Shown in pieces: positions 43,121 through 51,932 of a stretch of 64,000 nt of DNA; position 1 is the first letter of the stretch, and each line of letters opens with the position of its first letter. Source of the stretch: Nannochloropsis salina CCMP1776. Taxonomy: Eukaryota > Sar > Eustigmatophyceae > Eustigmatales > Monodopsidaceae. The notes under the pieces were generated by a model that saw only the letters and a program-made list of their open reading frames with translations, made no database searches and had not been told where the DNA came from. Position numbers and translations under genes: made by a program. Location of the stretch: the NCBI GenBank assembly GCA_004565275.1, contig SDOX01000005.1:708490-772489 (forward strand), in the 5' to 3' direction.

Positions 43121-44710
43121 ATGTCGGGCTTCCTGGGTACGAATTGCCACGGCAAAGGCGGCGTGCGGCTACTCAAGGTAAGAAAGAGATGGCTGAGGGT
43201 TACAAATAGGTGTCCAAAATTCATTTTGTTATGCTTGGAGAAATTCATGTACGAATTTGCAGGCTTTCTTGAAGACTTCAAATCTGGAGGAGCATGAAAT
43301 GTTTGTTGTGGAGGGACTCAACCTCCACCCTCTTTGCACATGTAATACCGCCACGTGGCACGTCGTATGCTAAAACTAGCGCGCGCTTCAAACCCTTTGG
43401 CCGTGACGGAAAATTCACGACCGCCATACTTAAATGGACAACTACATGGTTTTTCTGGATCTAACATGTTTATTTTTATTGTTTGCAGCTTCATCGTCAA
43501 GGCGATCGCCACGACTTCATCCAACTCACAGCACAGATCCTTCTGACGGTGAGTGAAAGCGGGGTGTGCTTTAGTTTTTCAGGCAACAATATATGCCTTC
43601 AAATTACATGAATGACAATTCTTTGTTTGTGACACAATTGACAGGGCGGGGTGGACGAGGCATTCACAAAGGCAGATAACCGAAATATCGTCGCCACAGA
43701 TACTGTCAAAAATACGGTTTACATTTTGGCACGTCGCCATCAATTTGCCTCCATCGAAGAATTTGGAATCATTATTGCAAAACATTTTCTTGCCCAGTAC
43801 CCAGCGATCGTCACCAAAGTCGATGTGCAGCTAGTCAAAGATTTGTGGACCCGCGTTGTAAACAAGGACTCGCACGGTCGCATTGCTCAGCACAATCATG
43901 CTTTCATAAAAGTAGGACCGCAAACCACGCACACACAGTAAGGCACAAACATGCATGCTATAGCTTGGTGTCCACTTCATTGTCCTCATACCAATATTTT
44001 TCCGCAGCATCGTAGCCGAGAAAGTAGGCGGCTCTGTCGTCGTATCTGTGCGTTCTGGTACGTTCAATACGTATGCAGTCTACAGCGTCTATACTTGTAA
44101 TTGTTTACTTCGCACTTTTTCCTAACACTTTGTATGCTGAAGGCATCCGATCCCTGATTTTGCTCAAGACGACCCAGTCGGGCTTCGAGAACTTCCACCG
44201 CGACGAGTTTCGCGCGTTGGGGGACACGAACGACCGGCTTGTGGGGACCTCGGTCGATGGGGAATGGTCCTTTAGCGCCGCCACGATTGCGTCTCGCCCA
44301 GACTACGAGTCGTTGAATAAGACAGTCCTTGACACTCTCATCGACGAGTTCGCCGGCCCCGCAGACAAGGGGGTGTACAGCGTATCGGTGCAGCAGACTC
44401 TCTACGACATGGGCACTGGCCTCCTCGCCAAGGTTCCCGGCGTGGACAAGATCGAGCTTTACATGGTACGTGCTTGGAGTCCGGTTCACTCATAGATACG
44501 CAGCCGGGATTAACAATATACCCCCTTGCTTCCCTCTCTTTCCTCCGTGATCGAACGAAGCCAAACATCCACAACATCCCTGTAGACCTCTCCAAATTTC
44601 GTATCGAGAATAAGGATCACAGTGGGAAGCCTGACATCTTTCTGCCTATGGACGACCCCCACGGTATGATCAAGGCGATCATCGAGCGGCCTCGAGGAGC
44701 GCGCCTGTAG
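43121..44710 (+). CDS. UOX: Urate oxidase (uricase)
   Basis: Peroxisomal cofactor-free oxidase that converts urate to 5-hydroxyisourate in purine breakdown. Six exons keep phase: 43121..43177, 43489..43548, 43645..43937, 44008..44057, 44143..44465, 44561..44710, giving 310 residues. Motifs: HGKGGVRLLK joined to LHRQGDRHDF; IVATDTVKNTVYILAR, with the Thr-Asp-Thr active-site segment; HNHAFIKVGP; LLKTTQSGFENFHRDEF (uricase signature); FAGPADKGVYSVSVQQTLYDMG; ELYM joined to PNIHNIPVDLSKF. The C terminus ARL fits a PTS1 peroxisomal signal. An open, apparently coding stretch inside intron 1 (43261..43375) was excluded because the direct junction matches the family. Presence of uricase implies urate as a usable nitrogen source. 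Confidence 0.95.
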
Positions 44711-45605
44711 CTTGCGATGTCTTTGGAGCGGCTAATGCAGCACATGCTATGACACGGGGAAGACTTTAGAGTTCAATGCGCCTCGAAAAGAGGTTTTCAA
44801 GGTCTAGCCATTGACCAGGTGCATACCAGACAAAAGACCTTCGTGTGGATGACAGGGCACTTTATTAGAAAGTTTTTTATAACTATTGATATCCTTTCAT
44901 CCCTCACGAACCAGAGAATAGGGGCCATCAGCTGGATTTTGTAGATCCGGGACGTGTGCTTGCGCCGGAAATGAAATAAAAAAAGGCACGCATGGGAAGA
45001 ATAGTTTATGGGGATAAAATCAGCATTTTTTTGGCATCTTTTCTCAATCTTTCATGAGAAATCTAAAACGTATTGTGGGCGCTTTTGATAAAAGCATTAC
45101 CAAAAAATCTCCGCGGAACTGGTGTCTTGGAGAGGGTCTTCTACCAGTCTTCCTTCCCGCAGAGATCAGACCAAGCACTTTCAAGGGCCAAAATGTTATT
45201 GTGGTCGTGTCGCAGCCATGTTTGGCTGTACTACATGAGCGCTATGTCAAGAAGACCTGTGTAAACTTCACCCATGTTTACCGTTGGAGTAATATTCACA
45301 CCGCCAAACATAAGAATATCGTCAAACATTTTCTTTAAAGTCGAACGTCGTTGCCCATATGGGACGGCGAACTTCTCTCCCTGTGATCTATTGCGTGTTC
45401 AGAGGTCACGATTCTAATTGTGACAGCATGCTCTTGAGAAAGGACAAGAAAGTATTTGAGCATCTTTAACGGCCGTGCGTCAAGTAGTCGCATGCCATGT
45501 GGGGAGGTTAATACCTGCCCCTCCTATCTCAACACACTCTTTCCCCTCAACGCAGCAGCAGAAAGCTCTTACGCCGCCAACGCTATCATATAATATTCAC
45601 ATTAA
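44711..45605. other. Intergenic region, no gene seen
   Basis: About 900 AT-rich bases between urate oxidase and the TPR gene. A 94-codon frame (45054..45338) lacks domain features. Probably 3' UTR plus promoter. Confidence 0.4.
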
Positions 45606-46643
45606 ATGAAAGGGGGAACCGGGCCACTTATTTTGGTCGCACTCTTTACTTCTCTGGCGTATGGCATCCCCTTGTCGAAGTGCTTCATCAGGATAAGCAA
45701 CCGAATGCGTCCTTTCAGGGAAACCCTCCGAACGACACCCTCTCAACATGCCTGTGCTGAAAGTGTGGTTGCCTATCATTCATCGAAAATGTCATTGCCA
45801 TCGTCGCGGTTCGGTGGAAGGAGCGAAAAAAGCAAAGAACCCCGGGTTCTTGTGAGTGAAGGTAATGTTACGAAAACCTTGTGCAATGTGCCGGAGGTCC
45901 GCAGAATCCAATTTAAGCGCTTTTCGGTGTTTTAAATCGTTCCTACACTGACCTGATATATTGAAATGTAAAAATATGCAATGCCATTTCTCACCAACAT
46001 TTGATCCGTGCCCAATTCAATATGAAAGGAATGGAACTGTTTCGTCGAGGGGATGTAGAGGGCTCAATAATGTATTTTGACGAGGCACTTCTTCTTGGCG
46101 GCGCGCAACTTGAGCCTTACCTCTGGCAACGGGGACTATCACTTTACTACGCTGGACGGTATAGGGAGGGCGCAGAACAATTTCGTGAGTATGGGCGAAC
46201 TAAGAATTATCATATGCATGCAAGTGACCCATCTACTCCATTTGGAAACTTCAACCGCAGGCAAAGACGTCGCCGTGAACCCTGCGGACACAGAAGAAGC
46301 CATCTGGGCCTTTCTCTGTGAGGCACAGGTTGACGGCTTCGAAGAAGCACGAAGAAAAATGTTGATCGTGCAGACAGACCCTCGTCCTTACATGCGTCGG
46401 GCTTACGAGCTTTTCAGAGGCAAGTGTTCGGAGGAGGATCTTGCTAAAGAGGGAGCCAACCTGTCGTCTCCCGCCGCATTCTATGCCCTATTATACCTGG
46501 GGCTATACGCGGAGGCGCGTGATGAGGCCGACAAAGCCCGGAATTACATTCATGCCAGCGTCGCCACGCCCTACGGGAAAGCCAATCGCGACTACATGGC
46601 TGGCTTAGCACGGGTGCACTTGCTCATTCGAAAATGGATCTAA
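45606..46643 (+). CDS. TPR-like protein, probably plastid-targeted
   Basis: Conserved algal/plant TPR-like protein of unknown function, 264 residues. Exons 45606..45861, 46029..46184 and 46261..46643 join in phase 1 and phase 1. The first exon has a signal peptide (PLILVALFTSLAYG) followed by ~65 residues rich in Ser, Arg and Thr with few acidic residues, i.e. a bipartite signal plus transit peptide layout typical of complex plastids. The mature part has one clear TPR (GMELFRRGDVEGSIMYFDEAL, then YLWQRGLSLYYAGRYREGAEQF), followed by the family block KDVAVNPADTEEAIWAFLCEAQ, DPRPYMRRAYELFRG and the C-terminal KANRDYMAGLARVHLLIRKW. Both introns fall inside conserved motifs and splicing restores them exactly, which supports the model. 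Confidence 0.85.
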
Positions 46644-47001
46644 GAGGAACAAGTGAAGTCGACGCGCAAATGAGAAAGTCCTCGTCTGCATTTTGAACGG
46701 TCTTGAATATTACTGGTGACTCACTCCGGACGATTTCTCTCATTCCTAGTAGCGATGCGATTCACATTCTGTTCTAACACCCATCCCCGAAATTTGAAAA
46801 GCACTTGGCACGTTTAAAATACGGCTTGATATCAAAGGAAAAGAAATGTGGAATACCTCTAAGAGCTTCATCGATTCATAAATCCTGAGCTTTTTCTTTT
46901 TCCTCATCGCTATGAAAGCGAGTTTCCCGCAAACGAGTATGAAACAATCCCAAAGTCCGCCGGAGCACTTCTACCCAGTGAATTACTCTCAAACTAAATG
47001 A
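46644..47001. other. Convergent 3' intergenic region
   Basis: Between the TPR gene stop and the stop of the small membrane-protein gene. Nothing recognised. Confidence 0.45.
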
Positions 47002-47220
47002 TCAAGTTGTCCGGGGGGGCGCCGAGGGCTCCGGTGGCTGCTGGCGGGCACAAGCTTCGGTCCCGCCCCTCTCTTTTGATACGTCTACCGCCGCCTCTCG
47101 AAGGGGCTGCGCGAATATGTACATTCCAGTTGCTACACCTAATGCAACCGCAAAAATATTCATGTAGTTTGTCTCCGAGCGTGGTCTGAAGCCCCTCAGG
47201 CTCTGCCGGCCAAATATCAT
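47002..47220 (-). CDS. Small single-pass membrane protein, unknown
   Basis: Seventy-two residues, not recognised. A basic, Arg-rich N terminus (FGRQSLRGFRPR) is followed by one hydrophobic segment (MNIFAVALGVATGMYIFAQPL) and a hydrophilic tail rich in Glu, Arg and Pro. The pattern, basic leader plus a Gly-containing helix and short tail, is common in small mitochondrial inner-membrane assembly factors, but no family signature supports a name. The frame is open upstream of the ATG at 47220, without another ATG; a TTTC...CAG site just before suggests a 5' UTR intron. Moderate confidence that it is a real gene, because of the coherent membrane-protein composition and isolated position. Confidence 0.45.
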   Translation of the reverse strand: MIFGRQSLRGFRPRSETNYMNIFAVALGVATGMYIFAQPLREAAVDVSKERGGTEACARQQPPEPSAPPRTT

Positions 47221-47924
47221 TTTCTGGGACACACGTTGAAGAGGTGAACAGAGCAAGCCGTAGTTTTCAGAGCGTCTCAGGTTCTCCCGGCTACGAGTGA
47301 TGGTCTTGTCCCAATTATAGTATATCGCCCCTTGAGCAAAGCTGTTAAGATGGAATATGCTCTTCGTATGGAAGCAAAATTGAAGAACGATTTTTGATGC
47401 TAAGCTTATTAATGCTATCTCAAATGGGTACTATGCTAACATGCTTCTGGACGCCACTAGCATTGCACAGAAAAGCCAGAAGTGGACCCCTCCTGTATGC
47501 TCGTCCCTGGGAGGACCAGTGTAGAGAACTTTGATACACACAGGATGCCGCTGCCCATTGCTGTCCAGCTTGGGGAGTAGGGCGAGCGTCACGGACTCCG
47601 ATGGTAGCTTTTAGCTAACCTCCTGCCTCCAGCCTAGCAGCACTGACAGGTCGCTTCCGAACTCTTCCAACATGCCGATTACCGTTGTAGGGGAGCAACT
47701 CACGCAAACAGGGGGAAAAAATACATATATGTCCCCTTGGCATCCAGATGGGAATAATTACATTTGTATGATGCATTTCTACTTCGTGAGATATAGTGGG
47801 CCTCACGGATCGGAACGCTTACGCCTCCTATACAAGTGTTCAAATTGACAATTTTTGCGCTGTAGTACATATCTTTCATGATTTATGGTGGAGTCAGACC
47901 TGTACAATTCAGCATAAATGAAAA
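47221..47924. other. Intergenic region, no gene seen
   Basis: About 700 AT-rich bases between two minus-strand genes. No coherent frame or RNA was recognised. Confidence 0.4.
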
Positions 47925-49099
47925 TTACTTTCTCATGTTCGCAAACGAAGAATTGATCGTTGATACGGGTGCAAGCCTCAAATTCCCTCCATCAACCCGT
48001 GCAAGCCGCCGCCAGCCCGATGCTTGGACTAGGTAGACATTCACGAAACCTCCTGAAAACGCGTCTCGATACGTGGCATGACGGATTGCCCGCAGCCCCA
48101 GCTCTTTAGCCTCGTCAACAGTCATATCAGACCGGTAACCTGCGTCCAAAATGCTGTACGCATACGTGCTGCCAGACCCCACAGCAAAAAGTTTGCCCTT
48201 GCTGCGCACGCCCTCGTTGTCGACGTAGAAAATGCTGAAGCCCTCCTCAGGGTCATAGCCCAATATCATGGTCCCCATGGAGAGTTTCCCCAGATATCTG
48301 AATGGTAGAGGGATCGCGTGGTGCAAAAAGAATGAAGAGGATGGAGAACCAAGCATGCGGACAGGCCAGAAGGCTCTGTCTACTATAGACCACATCACTT
48401 CGACGCCTACGAAAAGGAGGAGACCCCTCAAAACGATACCTTGCAATATTGTTGGCCAGTAGCTTTGAAGCCCGCCTCACGGTTAGCTGATGGCCCTCGT
48501 TTTCTACCTCATAAAGCCGGGCCTGTGGCAGAGGGATACACTCATATGTTCATGAAAGGTGAGAGGAGTTCTGAATTCGCCTGCACCTACCTGCATAGCC
48601 AGATGACGAATCCAAAAAGAACAATCCGCGGCACCGCCTGCCATGGTTGCCAAAATGTGCTGGCTCACTGGAAGGACTTTCTCTGTTGCGCGAGAACCGA
48701 TATAGCTCCCTATCGAGTAGTTCAGAAAATAATGTGCCGGTGAAACACTGGGTTTTGAAAGCAAGTGAACTACCATATCTTACCCATGCTAGCTCTGGAG
48801 TCTACGGCCACAAGAATGCCATTATCAAAGACAAAGGCACATGTCGTTGTGCCGTGAAAAATGCTGTCCTCCAACAGCTTGGATTGAGCAATCGCAGTTC
48901 CTGAGGTCGTGTCTTTCGCCTGCTGGTCTTGGTATGAGGACAGGGCTGCCTGCAAAGATGACCTGATGTCAGCTCCAGCGTCACTACTCCGCAGAGAACA
49001 TGCTGGACTTGTAATTATGTATATTACTGCCATAATTTGCGGCAAGAGACCTCCTACTCGTAGTCTCATGGTTCGTTTGTCTCTTCTGGCGCTCCTCAA
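47925..49099 (-). CDS. PSMB5: 20S proteasome beta5 subunit with signal-like presequence
   Basis: Chymotrypsin-like catalytic beta subunit. Four exons, 48784..49099, 48591..48709, 48440..48522, 47925..48297, with matching phases; 296 residues. The propeptide ends in HG and the mature enzyme begins with the nucleophile Thr84 (Thr1; TTTCAFVF). Asp100 (Asp17, VDSRAS) and Lys116 (Lys33, ATEKV) complete the active site. MAGGAADCSFWIRHLA, RRASKLLANNIA, LSMGTMILGYD, GSGSTYAYSILDAGY and ATYRDAFSGGFVNVY are textbook beta5 sequence. The 83-residue prosequence is unusual: it has a hydrophobic segment (LLPQIMAVIYIITSPACS, residues 18-35) flanked by Arg, like a signal peptide, then a polar spacer. Cytosolic beta5 propeptides lack such a segment. 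Met11 is an alternative start that makes the signal peptide even more typical. Confidence 0.92.
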
Positions 49100-49498
49100 G
49101 ATTCAGTTCTTCTCTTCACGAGACGCACAATTGAATTGGACTGTAGCAATGCAAGTTGTTGTAAAGTGAGTGTCTTCCTTCTGATTGGGAAGATGTTTTG
49201 TTTTGCTTTTTAACATGCCAGCAGGAGCTCGCCCTCTTCATGCTTGGCGATCATCTGTTACCTTGCATTGAGGCACATTTGACCCAAGCCCTAAACCTAT
49301 CACAGTCACACATCGCACCGCTTCGACGACAACGTTGCTCCCTACTCTACCTCGAACGTGTCTGCGCGCGTAAAATCCCTCCCAGTAGACTCAGGACTTA
49401 CTTTGTGCTCCATCCGAGCCAGGGAAGCCTCATGTCTTCAACTGTATCACCTCGTCAGTACTACGGGGCGAGCATGGGTGCTTATTAATGCTGGAAGA
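49100..49498. other. Divergent intergenic region
   Basis: Between PSMB5 (minus) and the nuclease gene (plus). The nuclease frame is open without an ATG back to 49358, so a 5' exon of that gene might begin here. Otherwise it is a likely shared promoter. Confidence 0.4.
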
Positions 49499-51433
49499 AT
49501 GAGCATGAACCCCTCATGGACGAGCCCCTCCATACCCACGTCCTTGGTCAACCACGATGGATTATCCTCGCGAGCTGCAAAGGCTCAGGTGTCGAGAAGC
49601 CAAGATTGCTTTGCAGCAGAAGGGGCGCAAGAGGAGGAGTCATCTACTGGGATAAGAAGCCATCCATGCTCAAGACCTGCGGAGCAGATTGATGCAAGTG
49701 CGCCCTTGTCATCCTCGACTATGAAAAGCGAGCGTGTCAGGTACAGTGCACCCCAATTGTGGCACAGAAGCTCGAGGCACCGCACACCTCCCTCGACGGG
49801 CTCGGCATCATCCGCAAGACGCCTCGAGGAGCTCAAGCCGGAGGAGCAAGTATTGCGCTTGAGCGCATCGGAAATATCGGCACTGGCAGGCCTCCATCCT
49901 TTTAAGGACGTACTGGAGCTATTAGACCGACACATCTATCAGGATTTGCCTCACCTGCAAGCGGAAGATTGCGCGTCGTGCGGGCTGGTGTTGATGACGA
50001 AGGAGGAAGAATTCGAGGAGCTGGTTGGGCTAGCGGGTCCAGAGGCTGCTTTGCTCCGCCAAGTGCACTCAAACAGCTTTTCGGCCGCTGTGCAGACCAC
50101 ACAAGACGTGGATAGACGCAGAAGCGATATAACGGATGTGCTGGAGCGAGTGGCCGCACGAGGGCGAGTTGGCGCGGAGGAGGTGACGCTCTTGCGAAAT
50201 CATATGACTCACTCCCTGGCCACAGAGTACGGCAAGCGGCACGAAGATGCGGGCATCAAGCAGTACGAGGCCACCCATGGCGTCCAAGTCCACAGTCAGA
50301 ACGACACTTTGCTGGCATGGACGTTCCCTCGAGACCCCACAGCCGTCTCCTGGGACAAGCCCCCTCCTCTGCAGGTCACGCCCCTGAGACCCGAGGGGAT
50401 GGCGCGCGCGCGCGGTGGCCCCGGTGAGTCAGAGGGTGAGATGCCTGGGAATGGGGAGGCAGGAGCCTCGGATGGGGCAGCTCGTGTCTCGCCTGGACAG
50501 GAGGACCCTCTCGCAACCGATGGCTGCGCGCCGCCTGGGGTCCCCAATGGGCCCTTGGAGGCGTCCGTTCCAGTCCCAGAGGTGTGCCAAGGGCACGCAA
50601 GGAGCCTGCAGGGCCCTGACGCTTGGTTTCGCGTGTGTGGGGTGATGGACGGCCTCACGGAGGCGCTGGACGCGAGCGATGACGACCCGGCCGCGTGGAG
50701 GCTCAGGACGACGGTGGTAGAGGTCAAGCACCGCGTCGCCCCCGCGAACGTCCAGGACCCCCCGCCCTTCCACGACACCCTCCAGCTCCTCACCTACATG
50801 CTCATGCTCGACGGGGCCCGGGGCGGTGGGGGCTCCACGTGGGGGGACTTGGTGCAGGTCGCGCGAGGGCAGTGGGGCGGCAGGGGGGGGTCGCAGTCTT
50901 GTGGATCAAGGACGGACGATGAGGAGGCGACGGTTACGGCGACCACCCGCATCACTCTGAAGGGGGGACAACTCGAGCATGGGAAGCTCTACTTTGCCCA
51001 TGTGGTGCCGCGTCTTTATGCCTATTCTGATCTGGTTTACGCTCTCCGGAATGATACTGACGCTCGCAGGGCTTTCCTGCTTTCTGATGAAGATGCCAAG
51101 TGGGATTTCGTATACCGACGTTTGCCATTCCTTCCCGCTCTTCGTCCTCAATTTAATTACGATGCAAAGAAAATATCGAACAATTCAATTCCTGCAAAAA
51201 CTGAAATTAAGAGGCGTGTTCAAACAACGAAAGGGAATGGAAACAGTCAGTGGTCAGCCATACAAAGGAGGAAGGAAAAAGGTGCAAGAGTCTATTGTGT
51301 GCACCAAGAGCAGCAGCAACAACAACGGCCTCAAGGCCAGATAACCCTTCATCGCTTTTACGAGCTGCCGAGCCAGAGGGACGTGGTCACGCGCAGTGCC
51401 GACAAGAAACACAAGCCATTGCCGATGACATAG
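49499..51433 (+). CDS. PD-(D/E)XK-type nuclease with C-terminal PCNA-binding motif
   Basis: Intronless, 644 residues. The central region matches the YqaJ/lambda-exonuclease/RecB nuclease fold: LRLSASEISALAGLHPF (N-terminal helix signature), EDAGIKQYEATHGVQV (metal-binding Glu helix), WFRVCGVMDGL (the Asp of the PD motif), VVEVKHRV (the E-x-K motif) and DTLQLLTYMLML (the conserved Gln helix). These are the complete catalytic set, so activity is plausible. A Pro/Gly-rich disordered insert of ~100 residues separates the Glu helix from the Asp strand. Near the C terminus QITLHRFY (bases 51338..51361) is a textbook PIP box (Q-x-x-L-x-x-F-Y), preceded by a poly-Gln patch and basic residues. Nuclease action at replication or repair sites is inferred; the exact family was not recognised. 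The N-terminal ~130 residues look disordered. Confidence 0.72.
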   Translation: MSMNPSWTSPSIPTSLVNHDGLSSRAAKAQVSRSQDCFAAEGAQEEESSTGIRSHPCSRPAEQIDASAPLSSSTMKSERVRYSAPQLWHRSSRHRTPPSTGSASSARRLEELKPEEQVLRLSASEISALAGLHPFKDVLELLDRHIYQDLPHLQAEDCASCGLVLMTKEEEFEELVGLAGPEAALLRQVHSNSFSAAVQTTQDVDRRRSDITDVLERVAARGRVGAEEVTLLRNHMTHSLATEYGKRHEDAGIKQYEATHGVQVHSQNDTLLAWTFPRDPTAVSWDKPPPLQVTPLRPEGMARARGGPGESEGEMPGNGEAGASDGAARVSPGQEDPLATDGCAPPGVPNGPLEASVPVPEVCQGHARSLQGPDAWFRVCGVMDGLTEALDASDDDPAAWRLRTTVVEVKHRVAPANVQDPPPFHDTLQLLTYMLMLDGARGGGGSTWGDLVQVARGQWGGRGGSQSCGSRTDDEEATVTATTRITLKGGQLEHGKLYFAHVVPRLYAYSDLVYALRNDTDARRAFLLSDEDAKWDFVYRRLPFLPALRPQFNYDAKKISNNSIPAKTEIKRRVQTTKGNGNSQWSAIQRRKEKGARVYCVHQEQQQQQRPQGQITLHRFYELPSQRDVVTRSADKKHKPLPMT

Positions 51434-51932
51434 TGTCATGGAGGAGTTTTTAGGAGCAGTCCTTTAGGGCTGCAGACAGTAAAGCTTCAGAACTGGGAGG
51501 TTTATCGAAAGATAGTAAGATACAACCCAAGCTTGAACATTTTCACAGGGAACAATGTCCCAAAGTTGTACAGGTTACAGCGCACAGGATTTATGCGAAT
51601 GTGCATGCATGTAAACAGAAGAAATATAATTCAGTGTGTGAGTCTCTCGACGGGAAGGTCCTGACATCGTGGGCGGGATGGGCCGAGACCGGGTGATAGC
51701 ACCACGCACGCGTGGCCCATGCTGCGAGCTGCACCTTTTGTTCCATCGCCCTCCGTAGGCAAATTCGTGTTCATGCATTGGTCCTTTGACGAAACGTTTT
51801 TGAATTTCAATCAACACAGAATTCTAAATAGGTCCTCATACGACTTTGTAAACGAATTCTAGGTTCAGCTTGCGTCTTTGCTGAGATTCACAAAAGGCAT
51901 CCCTTTCGGCCGGGCGTGCATCCCTACACAGT
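51434..51932. other. Intergenic region, no gene seen
   Basis: About 500 bases between two plus-strand genes; expected 3' UTR of the nuclease and promoter of the NagB/LmbE fusion gene. Confidence 0.4.

Noticed and set aside
43261-43375. An apparent extra exon inside intron 1 of urate oxidase.
   Set aside because: It follows an acceptor-like TTTGCAG and is open, but inserting it would break the conserved VRLLK-x-HRxGDxH segment, and the direct junction keeps phase.
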